Source of the DNA: Crocinitomicaceae bacterium
GTDB lineage: Bacteria > Bacteroidota > Bacteroidia > Flavobacteriales_D > Parvicellaceae
Reading direction: 5' to 3'
Assembly: GCA_002686655.1 (NCBI GenBank)
Contig: NYYE01000049.1
Coordinates: 27,988 to 61,423, forward strand
DNA: 33,436 nt
Shown here: piece after piece, positions 18,023 through 27,066 of the stretch
How positions within the stretch are numbered: the stretch's first letter is position 1
Layout of the letters: every line of letters begins with the position of its first letter
The notes under the pieces: generated by a model
What the model was told of the DNA's origin: nothing
Database searches by the model: none
The model's input: the letters and a program-made list of their open reading frames with translations, nothing else
Translations under genes and position numbers: made by a program

Positions 18023-19033
18023 ATGAGATTATTATTAATAAATATAATTTTGTTATTCTCATTTAATATTTGTTTTTGTCAGCAGATGTTAAGTTCCTAT
18101 TCTATTCTAAATAATAATTGCACTGCAAGAAATTCTTCTTTAGGGGGCTACCCAATTGGTTTATTTGATTCAGATCCTTCTTTGGCCATATTCTTGCCAT
18201 CAAATCTTTCAATTTTAAACAAAAACCAATTAGTTCTTAATTATAATAATCATTTTGCTGATTCTGATTTTGGTATGATTAATTATAACTTTCAAATTAA
18301 TAAGAAAGGTATATTTTCAACAACTTTATTTTATAACAACCATGGAAAGTTTGAATATTATGATGCTTCAGGAAATTCGTTAGGTAATTCTTTTTCTGCA
18401 AATGATTGGATTTTACAAATTGGTCATTCTAAGAAATTACATGATAAACTTCAAATAGGTTTAAATCTAAAATTTATTGCATCCATTTATGAACAATATA
18501 GTTCCTATGCAGTTGGTTCTGACTTGAGCTTAACTTATTTTGATAACCAAAAACAATTTGGAGGTTACCTATTATTGAGTAATGTTGGTACAACTTTAAA
18601 AAATTATAACAATTTATCAAACTATAATAATAAGTTACCTTTTAATTCTATCATTGGTATTAACTCAAAGCTAAAGCATGCACCTTTGAGATTTCACATT
18701 TCTTATAACCATCTTCACAAATGGAGTTTTAATAATGAGTCTAATTTAAACCCATCTGAAGCGATAGATTTTAATACTATTTTTACTCAATTTTTTAATC
18801 ATTTTGTCTTTGGAACAGAACTTTTGTTTTCAGAAAATTTTAATGTTAGACTTGGATATGACTTATTATCAAGAAATGAATTACAACCTACATCAAGACC
18901 TGGTACTACAGGGATATCATGGGGAGTTGGTTTTAAAGTAAAAGGTTTTAAAATCAATTATTCCAACTCGAAATACCATTTTTCAGGAGTTTCAAATAAT
19001 TTAACAATTATAAAAAAGTTAAATTTTAATTAA
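18023..19033 (+). CDS. porQ: type IX secretion protein PorQ
   Basis: Outer-membrane beta-barrel protein associated with the T9SS. In Porphyromonas, PorQ works with the PorU/PorV/PorZ attachment complex that processes and anchors cargo. The 336 residues carry a signal peptide (ending FCQ), the family pattern [20 protein letters not shown], repeated amphipathic beta strands ([58 protein letters not shown]), [15 protein letters not shown], and [18 protein letters not shown] near the C-terminus. Length is typical. Its 3' end overlaps convergent ttcA by 4 bp. The match is from recall of the family pattern, without alignment. Confidence 0.83.
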   Translation: MRLLLINIILLFSFNICFCQQMLSSYSILNNNCTARNSSLGGYPIGLFDSDPSLAIFLPSNLSILNKNQLVLNYNNHFADSDFGMINYNFQINKKGIFSTTLFYNNHGKFEYYDASGNSLGNSFSANDWILQIGHSKKLHDKLQIGLNLKFIASIYEQYSSYAVGSDLSLTYFDNQKQFGGYLLLSNVGTTLKNYNNLSNYNNKLPFNSIIGINSKLKHAPLRFHISYNHLHKWSFNNESNLNPSEAIDFNTIFTQFFNHFVFGTELLFSENFNVRLGYDLLSRNELQPTSRPGTTGISWGVGFKVKGFKINYSNSKYHFSGVSNNLTIIKKLNFN

Positions 19034-19836
19034 ACTAGTTGATTAGCATCATTTATTGGACTAAGATTTAGAAAATCAAAAATATTTTTGTCCAATAGGT
19101 GAGAAGGAGATATGTTTTGGAGTGCATTAAAAATTATAGCTTTTCTATTTGGGTAAGTTAATTCCCAATCTTGAATCATTTTTTTTATTTTTTTTCTCTG
19201 TAAATTTGTTTGTGAACCACATAAATTACATGGGATAATTGGGAATTTCATTAGTTTTGAGTAGGTTTCTATATCAGATTCTTTACAATAAGATAATGGT
19301 CTAAGAACCATTAAATCTCCTTTGTCTATTAAATACTTTGGTGGCATTGCCTCCATTTTACCACTAAAAAATAAATTTAAAAAATATGTTTCAATAATAT
19401 CATCCATATGATGGCCTAGAGCAATCTTATTGCAATTTAGATCTCTAGCGAGATCGTATAATGTCCCCCTTCTTAATCTAGAACACAAACTACACATTGT
19501 TTTTCCCTCAGGTATTTTTTCTTTTACAATGCTATAAGTATCCTTTTCAATAATTTTATAGTTTAAATCTAGATTGTTTAAATATTTAGGTAATATTTCT
19601 TTTGGAAAACCAGGTTGTTTTTGATCCATATTAACAACTATAAAATTAAATTTAGTATTTCCATATTTTTGTAAATGAATCATCATATCGAGCATTGTAT
19701 AACTGTCTTTTCCTCCAGAAATACAAATCATTATAAAATCATCATCTTCAATCATAGAAAAATCTTTGATTGCTTTTGAAGTTGCATTAATGATCTTTTT
19801 TCGTGATGTGGCTATATCTTTTTTACTTGTCACCAT
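19030..19836 (-). CDS. ttcA: tRNA 2-thiocytidine synthetase TtcA-like protein
   Basis: Adenylates and thiolates C32 in certain tRNAs, using an Fe-S cluster. The 268 residues show the PP-loop ATPase motif [12 protein letters not shown] (39-50), [11 protein letters not shown] (about 115-125) and [17 protein letters not shown] (about 203-219), the two CxxC motifs characteristic of Ttc[21 protein letters not shown] is also typical of the family. Length is slightly short relative to the E. coli protein but all key motifs are present. It overlaps porQ at its 3' end and is divergent from rocD. The start is ATG at 19836. Confidence 0.93.
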   Translation of the reverse strand: MVTSKKDIATSRKKIINATSKAIKDFSMIEDDDFIMICISGGKDSYTMLDMMIHLQKYGNTKFNFIVVNMDQKQPGFPKEILPKYLNNLDLNYKIIEKDTYSIVKEKIPEGKTMCSLCSRLRRGTLYDLARDLNCNKIALGHHMDDIIETYFLNLFFSGKMEAMPPKYLIDKGDLMVLRPLSYCKESDIETYSKLMKFPIIPCNLCGSQTNLQRKKIKKMIQDWELTYPNRKAIIFNALQNISPSHLLDKNIFDFLNLSPINDANQLV

Positions 19837-19905
19837 GCAAAGAAAATAATAAAACTTTAGTTGATACTTTATTAAATTATTAATTCTTCAAAGAGTGCTA
19901 ATTAT

Positions 19906-19913
19906 TATATTTG
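19906..19913 (+). promoter_or_regulatory. -7 element for rocD
   Basis: TATATTTG matches TAnnTTTG exactly and ends 15 bases before the preferred ATG at 19929. The TTG at 19911 that opens the track ORF is the end of this box, which argues against it being a start codon. Confidence 0.5.
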
Positions 19914-19928
19914 AAAAAATATAAAATT

Positions 19929-21152
19929 ATGGATTCAAAAACTTTAATGTCATTAGAAAATAATTTTGGCGCCCATAATTATCATCCACTTCCAGTTGTT
20001 TTAGACAGGGGAGAAGATGTATTTGTCTGGGATTGTGAAGGAAAAAAGTATTATGATTTTCTATCTGCTTATTCTGCAGTTAATCAAGGTCATTGTCACC
20101 CTAAAATTATCGAAGCATTAGTAAAACAATCTTCCAAACTTACATTGACAAGTCGTGCTTTTTATAATTCTCAGCTAGGACCCTATGAAAAATATATTTG
20201 CGATTTATTTGATTATGATAAAGTTCTTCCAATGAATACAGGTGTAGAAGGAGGTGAAACAGCTAATAAATTAGCAAGGAAATGGGGTTATCTTAAAAAA
20301 CTAATTCCTGAAAATAAAGCTAGAATTATTTTTGCCAAAGGTAATTTCTGGGGAAGAACCTTGGCTGCCATTTCCTCATCTGATGATCCATTATCTTACA
20401 AAGATTTTGGTCCTTATATGCCTGGTTATGATTTAATTCCTTATAATGACTTAAATGCATTAGAGAAGGAGCTAAAAGACCCTAATGTTGCAGCTTTTAT
20501 GGTTGAGCCTATCCAAGGTGAAGCTGGTGTTGTTGTTCCAGATGATGGTTATTTAGAAGGAGTAAGAAAATTATGTGATAAGTATAATGTTCTTTTTATA
20601 GCTGATGAAGTTCAAACAGGAATAGGAAGAACAGGAAAACTATTAGCTACCGATTATGAAAATGCTAAACCAGATATACTAATATTAGGAAAAGCACTAT
20701 CAGGTGGTGTATTTCCAGTATCTGCTATTTTAGCAAATAATGATGTTATGATGTGTATTAAGCCTGGAGAACATGGTTCTACTTTTGGAGGTAATCCATT
20801 AGCATGTGTTGTTGCTAAAGCAGCTTTAGAAGTTATAGTTGATGAAAAACTAGCTGAAAATGCCATGGAATTAGGTAACTATTTTAGATCAGAAATTAAT
20901 AAATTCATAAAAACATCATCATTAGTAAATCTTGTTAGGGGAAAAGGATTATTGAATGCCATTGTTATAAATGATTCTGAAACAAGCGAAACAGCATGGA
21001 ATTTATGTGTTGAGATGAAAAACAATGGATTATTAGCCAAACCAACTCATGGAAATATTATAAGGTTTGCACCACCTCTTACAATAAACAAAGATCAATT
21101 GGATGATTGCATTAAAATAATAACGGATACTATTAAAAATTATAAACCTTAA
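19929..21152 (+). CDS. rocD: ornithine aminotransferase
   Basis: PLP enzyme that converts ornithine and 2-oxoglutarate to glutamate-5-semialdehyde and glutamate, linking arginine breakdown to proline and glutamate. It is a class III aminotransferase: [11 protein letters not shown]-type N-terminus ([20 protein letters not shown]), [55 protein letters not shown] Lys in [17 protein letters not shown], and [12 protein letters not shown]. These match ornithine aminotransferase better than acetylornithine or GABA enzymes. ATG 19929 is preferred over TTG 19911 because the latter lies in the promoter box. The gene is alone on its strand and convergent with dnaN (6-base gap). Confidence 0.94.
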   Translation: MDSKTLMSLENNFGAHNYHPLPVVLDRGEDVFVWDCEGKKYYDFLSAYSAVNQGHCHPKIIEALVKQSSKLTLTSRAFYNSQLGPYEKYICDLFDYDKVLPMNTGVEGGETANKLARKWGYLKKLIPENKARIIFAKGNFWGRTLAAISSSDDPLSYKDFGPYMPGYDLIPYNDLNALEKELKDPNVAAFMVEPIQGEAGVVVPDDGYLEGVRKLCDKYNVLFIADEVQTGIGRTGKLLATDYENAKPDILILGKALSGGVFPVSAILANNDVMMCIKPGEHGSTFGGNPLACVVAKAALEVIVDEKLAENAMELGNYFRSEINKFIKTSSLVNLVRGKGLLNAIVINDSETSETAWNLCVEMKNNGLLAKPTHGNIIRFAPPLTINKDQLDDCIKIITDTIKNYKP

Positions 21153-21158
21153 AAAGAA

Positions 21159-22274
21159 TTAGGAATTAAGCATTACAGGCATAACTAACATTAAAATGTC
21201 TTCACCATCATCAGAGTTATCTGGAATTAAAATACCTGCTCTGTTAGGTGCGCTGAGCTCAAAAATAATATTATCAGAGTCAATATTCTGTAACATTTCG
21301 TTAAGAAATCTTGAATTAAATCCGATCTCCATCGAATCTCCTTCATAAGAACATGTTAACCTTTCATTGGCTTCATTAGAAAAATCAACATCTTCAGCAC
21401 TTATATTAAGTTCACTTCCATTAATCTTTAATCTTACCTGGTGTGTAGTTTTATTAGCAAAAATACTGACTCTTTTAATCGACTGAGAAAAAGCATTTCT
21501 ATCTACTGTTAGTCTATTAGGATTCTCTTTTGGAATAACTGCTTCATAATTAGGATATTTTCCATCTACAAGTCTACAAACAAGAAGTATATCTTTAAAA
21601 GAAATACTCGCATTGGATTCATTGTATTGTATAGTAACATCACCATCATAACTCTGAAGTAACCCTTTGAGTAAATTCATTGGTTTTTTTGGAACTATAA
21701 ATGACGAAGGTGTAGAAGATTTAACATCATTTCTTGAATATCTAACTAGTTTATGAGCATCTGTAGCTACAAATGTTAAATCATTTTCTGATAATTGTAC
21801 AAAAATCCCACTCATTACAGGTCTTAAATCATCGTTTCCTGAAGCAAAAATTGTTTTTTCAATAGCTCTTTGAAAAATAAAACTACTTATGGTTACAGTT
21901 GAAGGAGCCTCAATTATAGGTGATTTTGGAAATTCTTCACCAGAAAAACCACTTAATTTATATTTACCATAATCCGAAGATATTTCTATTCCCATTTTTT
22001 CGTCTATAGAGAAAGTAAGTGGGTGATTAGGAAAAGTTTTGAGAATATCTAAAAGCATTTTAGCAGGAATTGCAACACTTCCTTCACTTTTAGCATCAAT
22101 CGAAATAGTTGAGGTCATTGTAGACTCAAGATCTGAACACGAAACTATTAATTTTTGATCTTTTATTTCAAATAAAAAATTATCTAAAATAGGAAGGGTA
22201 TTAGAACTATTTAGAACACCACCAATGGATTGTAGTTGCTTTAATAAAACCTGACTAGAAACTATAAACTTCAT
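21159..22274 (-). CDS. dnaN: DNA polymerase III beta sliding clamp
   Basis: Ring-shaped processivity clamp for replicative polymerase and repair factors. The 371 residues show the three-domain beta-clamp layout. The N-terminal MKFIVSSQVLLKQLQSIGGVL, ALFASGNDDLRPVMSGI-type (here TIFASGNDDLRPVMSGI), ATDAHKLVRYS, KYPNYEAVIPKENP and the C-terminal LMPVMLNS (usually LMPMRL) are diagnostic. Length is normal. No dnaA, recF or gyrB neighbours are present, consistent with dispersal of these genes in Bacteroidota. The gene lies downstream of the gldFG operon on the same strand, with an 89-base gap that may hold its own promoter. Confidence 0.96.
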   Translation of the reverse strand: MKFIVSSQVLLKQLQSIGGVLNSSNTLPILDNFLFEIKDQKLIVSCSDLESTMTSTISIDAKSEGSVAIPAKMLLDILKTFPNHPLTFSIDEKMGIEISSDYGKYKLSGFSGEEFPKSPIIEAPSTVTISSFIFQRAIEKTIFASGNDDLRPVMSGIFVQLSENDLTFVATDAHKLVRYSRNDVKSSTPSSFIVPKKPMNLLKGLLQSYDGDVTIQYNESNASISFKDILLVCRLVDGKYPNYEAVIPKENPNRLTVDRNAFSQSIKRVSIFANKTTHQVRLKINGSELNISAEDVDFSNEANERLTCSYEGDSMEIGFNSRFLNEMLQNIDSDNIIFELSAPNRAGILIPDNSDDGEDILMLVMPVMLNS

Positions 22275-22363
22275 AATTAATATCTTATGGGTATAAATAT
22301 CTGAATAGTATTGATAATAAACTATAAGAATTAATCTTATTTATTAACACGTAATTAATAATA

Positions 22364-23356
22364 TCATCGAGTAAAAAAACTTAATGGTTTAAATAATATT
22401 TCCCAATTAAAATATTGAGCTCGTAACAATTCATTGTTGTTGTTAACCCTTATATATCCATATTCCGGGTCCCAACCATTTGGTGAATTTTCATCTTTAA
22501 TTCTCCAGAAATCAACTTTAGTAGTTTTATTATTAACATCTTTTAATTCGAATGAAATAAAACGATTGGAATTAAAGATAGAGTCAATAATTCTTTGTTT
22601 TTCAAAAATGATTTTATTATAACTTATGTTATTGAAATGAGTTAAATAATGCTTTACTTGAATTTTATTATAATCTTTAACTAAATTATTATCATAATTA
22701 TAAAAATTTAAGCTGTCATTATTATATATAATGGTATAACTCTCTTTTTCATTACCAATAAAATTAGTAGATACTTTTTGAATACTTTTAGGATTTACAT
22801 AGTCAAAAACTCTTGGAGATCTCCATGCTTTCCAATCAGTAAAAAACCTTACTTCAAGAGTGCCATACATTCCTGGTTTATAAGTTACATAAGGCTTAGA
22901 GCTTTTATCTTCTCCGATTTCTAAAAGCATATAAGTTCCCATATGATCTTGAGTAGGTGAACCTATATACCATGATTTATAAGGAGTATCTTCGTTTAGA
23001 AATATTTCAACTTTCTTATGTCTTACAGAAAGTCTATTTATTACCGTATTAAAAGCAGAATTGGCCACATCTTGCTTCACTCTAATTCTATAGAAAGTTT
23101 CCATTAATAAATCCACGGTTGGTTTATTTGCATTAAAATCAGTTCCGTCAATCATCCATATTTTAGATTTATTATCTCTATTTATTGTTATGGTATTTCC
23201 TTCAGTATCTGAAATTCTAAATTTAGAAATACTAGCAGTATCTTTTATAGCAAAATCTTTTAGTTCATTATTATTATAATTATTACTACAGTTAACTAAA
23301 GAAAAGTAGCACAGAATAGGAATAAATAGATAGGAGATTATTTCTTTAGTTAACAT
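22364..23356 (-). CDS. DUF4340-like putative lipoprotein of the gldFG operon
   Basis: 330 residues starting with a hydrophobic leader (YLFIPILCYFSLVNC) that may be a lipoprotein signal with Cys23, although the residue before Cys (Asn) is atypical. The body has the two-repeat pattern of DUF4340-type proteins found next to Gld-type ABC permeases: KFRISDTEGNTITINRDNKSKIWMIDG, KPTVDLLMETFYRIRV, a central WYIGSPTQDHMGTYMLLE and FFTDWKAWRSPRVFD, then a second half with FRSWRIKDE-like strands. It overlaps the gldG end by 11 bp, which supports a function with GldFG at the envelope. Its exact role is unknown, and the DUF assignment is from recall only. Confidence 0.68.
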   Translation of the reverse strand: MLTKEIISYLFIPILCYFSLVNCSNNYNNNELKDFAIKDTASISKFRISDTEGNTITINRDNKSKIWMIDGTDFNANKPTVDLLMETFYRIRVKQDVANSAFNTVINRLSVRHKKVEIFLNEDTPYKSWYIGSPTQDHMGTYMLLEIGEDKSSKPYVTYKPGMYGTLEVRFFTDWKAWRSPRVFDYVNPKSIQKVSTNFIGNEKESYTIIYNNDSLNFYNYDNNLVKDYNKIQVKHYLTHFNNISYNKIIFEKQRIIDSIFNSNRFISFELKDVNNKTTKVDFWRIKDENSPNGWDPEYGYIRVNNNNELLRAQYFNWEILFKPLSFFTR

Positions 23357-25265
23357 ATTTCTTTTTTCTAAAATACTGATTTAAAAATCCAATAAGTGTG
23401 ATAATAATTATAGGTATAATTATATTTATTAATTGCCAAAATTGTTTTTCAGAATATACATCTTTCTTCAAAAGTCTGGGCATATTCATTTTAGATCGGA
23501 GTGGAATTAATTCACTTTTATCTAAAAGTTCATCTACTAAATTTTGGAAAAACATACTGTTACCATATCTGGGGAAGAATTCAGGATTTCCATAATCTGC
23601 ACTTTCAAAGGATAATAGTACTGGTTTAATTTGATCATTAATTTTAAGAAAATCGTTTCTTATAATATCTCCATCTCCAATAAAAACCATTTTGGTTGAA
23701 ATACTTGTCTCTTTATATTTTACTATGGGATTAGAAATAAATTTTTTAAAATCTTTACTAACGGACCTGTTTTGATAGTTAGAATTGAATATTCCCTCAT
23801 ATAACCATGCACATACGGGTGGTTCAGCATCATTTTCAAAATTTTTAGGATTATAATTATATAAATTTTGATAGTTTACTGATGTTTGCCTCAGAACTTT
23901 AAATTCTGAAGATGTTTTTAGGAGAGGAGTTTTTTTAATATTGTTTTCACCAACAGTATCAATTGAACATATATATCTTGCTTTAATAGGTCCAACATTT
24001 TTTAAATATTTAGAAGGCTCATCCATATAAAGTATTGGAAAGAAATACCAATTGGGTATTCTACCCAGTCCATCTTCTCTAATTAGAGGAGAACATCTAG
24101 CATCATTTACCATGTTCATATTAAACCTAGCTCCATACTTAAAAAGAAATTGCTGAAGTTCATGATTAACTGGCTTAGCATAAGTGATATTCGTGTCTTT
24201 TAAGACACTTTCATCAACATCAAGCATATCAACTAACCATATTATTTTACCTCCTCTCATAATGTATTGATCAATTATGAAAAGTTCTTTTTCAGAAAAC
24301 GTCAGTCTAGGTTTAGCAATAATCAATAGATCTGTTTCATCAAGTACATCTAAATCTTCACTAATTTTTGATGGATCTTTCATGTATTTATAAATAATCT
24401 TGTTTTGAAGACTTTTCTTTATAAATCTCTTGCTATTTTTATTTGGATTTCCAACATTATCAAAAAGAGGTATTGATCTTTTGGCAATAATTAATGAATC
24501 AACTTTGTAAGCTATCAACGAGTCATATTGATAATTAGATAAATCAATTGATTCATTATAAAATTTAGCTTTTAATTGTTTAATTCTTACTGTGTCAACA
24601 TCATAATATTTAATTAATTGATCTCTAATAATCCAAGCATCTGCATTATCTAATTCTCCATGACCTCTCAAAAATTTAATTTTCTTGGAACTGGGTTTTA
24701 TTAAGTTGTTAAGTCCTAAGATAATATTGTACTCCAACTGGTCATTAAACTGATTAATAATAAGCTGTGAAATGGGAAATTTTCCTTTTTGTAAAAGTTG
24801 AACAGGAGAGAATTGATCACCCATTCTTAAAATTATTCCAGACCAAATTCTAATGACTTCTTGTTTACTATCTCTGGATATAATAATATCAGTAAAATCT
24901 ACACCATCTTTAAATACTTGATTTTTAAACTCCTTTGCTAACTCGGGATCTTCATCTAAATTGATGTAATTAATTTTAAAATTATCGCCACCATAAGCTT
25001 TGAATTCATCTAATTTTTCAAATAATGATTTTTTTAGCTTTTCAATTTCAGCAGGATATTCACCAACTAAATAAACATCTGCAGTAATAATTTCATCTAG
25101 ATTGGTTAAAGTTTTTTTAGTTTCGTTTGATAAAGAATGAATCTTATCAGCTGATAAATCAAATCTTACAAAATAGATGCTAGATATACCATTTATTGTA
25201 AGGACAATAATTAGGACTAATAATAAATTATATAATGACTTATATTTAACACCTAAAACTCTCAT
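23346..25265 (-). CDS. gldG: gliding motility ABC transporter auxiliary protein GldG
   Basis: Membrane-anchored component of the GldA-GldF-GldG ABC transporter required for gliding in Flavobacterium. The 639 residues have one membrane segment near the N-terminus (about 12-33), a large periplasmic region of the ABC-type uncharacterised transport family (FDLSADKIHSLSNETKKTL, KFLRGHGELDN, GGKIIWLVDMLDVDES, VFIGDGDIIRNDF) and a second membrane segment near the C-terminus (about 612-630) before a short basic tail. Length is as expected. The start ATG shares one base with the gldF stop (TAATG), indicating coupling. The ATPase gene gldA is not in this window, as is usual. Confidence 0.93.
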   Translation of the reverse strand: MRVLGVKYKSLYNLLLVLIIVLTINGISSIYFVRFDLSADKIHSLSNETKKTLTNLDEIITADVYLVGEYPAEIEKLKKSLFEKLDEFKAYGGDNFKINYINLDEDPELAKEFKNQVFKDGVDFTDIIISRDSKQEVIRIWSGIILRMGDQFSPVQLLQKGKFPISQLIINQFNDQLEYNIILGLNNLIKPSSKKIKFLRGHGELDNADAWIIRDQLIKYYDVDTVRIKQLKAKFYNESIDLSNYQYDSLIAYKVDSLIIAKRSIPLFDNVGNPNKNSKRFIKKSLQNKIIYKYMKDPSKISEDLDVLDETDLLIIAKPRLTFSEKELFIIDQYIMRGGKIIWLVDMLDVDESVLKDTNITYAKPVNHELQQFLFKYGARFNMNMVNDARCSPLIREDGLGRIPNWYFFPILYMDEPSKYLKNVGPIKARYICSIDTVGENNIKKTPLLKTSSEFKVLRQTSVNYQNLYNYNPKNFENDAEPPVCAWLYEGIFNSNYQNRSVSKDFKKFISNPIVKYKETSISTKMVFIGDGDIIRNDFLKINDQIKPVLLSFESADYGNPEFFPRYGNSMFFQNLVDELLDKSELIPLRSKMNMPRLLKKDVYSEKQFWQLINIIIPIIIITLIGFLNQYFRKKKYVN

Positions 25266-25987
25266 TATTTGGGTTTTAAAGTTGTTATTGTTAAGTAAAG
25301 AGTTATAAATATTATAGAAATAAAATATATAATATCTCTAGAATCAATAATTCCTCTTTGTAAGGCATTAAAGTGATCAACCATACTTAATTTAATTAAA
25401 TAGTAATCTAATGGATTTCCAACAAAAACAGCCATATAAGAGATACCTAAGTATAGAAGAAAGTTAAAAAATAGAGCTAGTAGAAAAGCAATTACTTGGT
25501 TTTTAGAAAGTGAAGAGGCAAAAACTCCAATTGCAACGAAGGTTATACTTAATAAAATAAGACCTAGATAACCTCCAATTGTTGTTGGATGATCAATATT
25601 ACCAGGAATTTCTCCCATTTGACTTACACTTAAGTAATAAATTAAAGTTGGTAATATGGTAAGAACAGCTAAAAAACTTGCTGCTAAAAATTTTGAAATA
25701 ATTATTTGAAATATAGAAATGGGTTGTGTTATTAATGTTTCTAGAGTTCCTGATTTCTTTTCTTCAGCAAAACATCTCATAGTAAAAGCCGGAAACAAAA
25801 ACATTAATATACCTGGAGCTTGAGAAAAAAAGGTTTGCAAATTGGATTCACCCATATCAATAATGTTATTATTACCTGGAAATACCCATACAAAAAAGCC
25901 TGAGCTTACTAAAAAAACAATGATAGCTGTATATCCAATTATAGAACTTAGATATGATCTTATCTCTTTTAATAAAAGTGCTTTCAT
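25265..25987 (-). CDS. gldF: gliding motility ABC transporter permease GldF
   Basis: ABC-2 type permease of the GldAFG transporter. The 240 residues contain about six membrane helices and the conserved AEEKKSGTLETLITQPISIFQII motif of ABC-2 permeases, preceded by FLFPAFTMRCF. The N-terminal MKALLLKEIRSYLSSIIGYTA is typical. Length is normal. It is the first gene of a minus-strand operon gldF-gldG-lipoprotein. Upstream on the minus strand TAATTTGTATATC resembles a -7 element lacking one spacer base. Confidence 0.93.
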   Translation of the reverse strand: MKALLLKEIRSYLSSIIGYTAIIVFLVSSGFFVWVFPGNNNIIDMGESNLQTFFSQAPGILMFLFPAFTMRCFAEEKKSGTLETLITQPISIFQIIISKFLAASFLAVLTILPTLIYYLSVSQMGEIPGNIDHPTTIGGYLGLILLSITFVAIGVFASSLSKNQVIAFLLALFFNFLLYLGISYMAVFVGNPLDYYLIKLSMVDHFNALQRGIIDSRDIIYFISIIFITLYLTITTLKPK

Positions 25988-26097
25988 TTACAAATAATAT
26001 GAGATATACAAATTAGAAGGCCAATATAATTCTATTAATATTAGAAAATAATATTTTTAATTAAAAAGAATTAACAAATCCTATTGAGAAACTTCAA

Positions 26098-26105
26098 TAT
26101 ATTTG
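26098..26105 (+). promoter_or_regulatory. -7 element for the glycosyltransferase pair
   Basis: TATATTTG matches TAnnTTTG exactly and is separated from the ATG at 26110 by four bases only, so transcription should start at about the start codon. Confidence 0.5.
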
Positions 26106-26109
26106 TTTT

Positions 26110-27066
26110 ATGAAAATAGATTTATCTATTATAATTCCTTTGTATAATGAAACAGAATCTCTAGAAGAGCTTAGTTCTTGGATTCACAAAGTTGTACAAG
26201 AATCAAAACTTAAATATGAGATTGTTTTTATCGATGATGGAAGTACAGATAATTCTTGGGCTACTATAAACTCGCTTCAGAAAAGAAATAATAATATTAA
26301 AGGCCTTTCTTTTAGAAGGAATTATGGGAAATCAGCCGCATTAAATGTGGGGTTTAATATGTCTAAAGGAGATGTAGTAATTACCATGGATGCAGACTTA
26401 CAAGATTCACCAGATGAAATACCTGAACTTTATAAAATGATTAAAGAGGATGGTTTTGATATAGTTTCTGGATGGAAAAAGGATAGGAAAGATCCATTGT
26501 CAAAAACTATTCCTACAAAACTATATAACGCTGTAACTAGAAAGGTTTCAGGAATCAAACTTCACGATATGAATTGCGGTCTAAAGGCCTATAAAAGTAT
26601 TGTAGTAAAAAATATTGAAGTTTACGGTGAAATGCATAGATATATTCCTTTAATTGCTAAATGGGCTGGTTTTCAAAATATAACAGAGAAGGTCGTTCAA
26701 CATCAAGCAAGAAAATTTGGAGTAACTAAGTTCGGATTAGAAAGATTCATTTTTGGGTTTCTTGATCTTTTCAGTATAACTTTCATTGGTAAATATGGAA
26801 AAAGACCCATGCATTTATTTGGAACTCTTGGAACTTTGGTAATTATCATCGGATTTAGTTTTTTAATATATATCGGAATTGATAAAATATTTTTTAATAA
26901 AGGAGCAAAATTAATTGCTAACCGAACAGAATTTTATATTGCTTTAAGCGCTATTATTATTGGTGTTCAGTTTTTTCTTGCTGGTTTTTTAGGGGAAATG
27001 TTGTCGAGAAATTCTATTAATAGAAATCAATATCAAATCAAAGAAAAATTAAACTTTAATGACTAA
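26110..27066 (+). CDS. membrane-anchored family 2 glycosyltransferase (DPM1/GtrB-like)
   Basis: The 318 residues have a GT-A domain with IIIPLYNETESLEEL (8-22), FIDDGSTDNSW (40-50) and the metal/nucleotide motif MDADLQDSPDEIPEL (from 93), then SGWKKDRKDP and MNCGLKAY. Two hydrophobic helices near the C-terminus (about 237-257 and 278-300) anchor it in the inner membrane. This layout matches polyprenyl-phosphate glycosyltransferases such as GtrB, ArnC and dolichol-phosphate mannose synthase-like proteins, so the acceptor is probably undecaprenyl phosphate; the donor sugar cannot be told. It overlaps the following glycosyltransferase by 8 bp. A short basic tail ends the protein. Confidence 0.88.
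   Translation: MKIDLSIIIPLYNETESLEELSSWIHKVVQESKLKYEIVFIDDGSTDNSWATINSLQKRNNNIKGLSFRRNYGKSAALNVGFNMSKGDVVITMDADLQDSPDEIPELYKMIKEDGFDIVSGWKKDRKDPLSKTIPTKLYNAVTRKVSGIKLHDMNCGLKAYKSIVVKNIEVYGEMHRYIPLIAKWAGFQNITEKVVQHQARKFGVTKFGLERFIFGFLDLFSITFIGKYGKRPMHLFGTLGTLVIIIGFSFLIYIGIDKIFFNKGAKLIANRTEFYIALSAIIIGVQFFLAGFLGEMLSRNSINRNQYQIKEKLNFND

Noticed and set aside
17400-18062. minus-strand ORFs of 74 and 80 aa over ychF and its downstream gap
   Set aside because: Mostly antisense to ychF, with no recognisable product; the downstream gap is only 34 bases.
20654-20866. 70-aa minus-strand ORF in rocD
   Set aside because: Antisense shadow of the aminotransferase PLP region.
21153-21158. terminator between convergent rocD and dnaN
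   Set aside because: The 6-base gap and flanks show no hairpin.
22434-22622. 62-aa plus-strand ORF within the DUF4340-like gene
   Set aside because: Antisense shadow lacking any independent support.
23398-23595. 65-aa plus-strand ORF within gldG
   Set aside because: Hydrophobic start mirrors the gldG C-terminal membrane segment on the other strand.
25988-26109. small RNA or tRNA in the gldF/glycosyltransferase gap
   Set aside because: No cloverleaf, hairpin or conserved RNA motif seen; the sequence looks like a divergent promoter region only.
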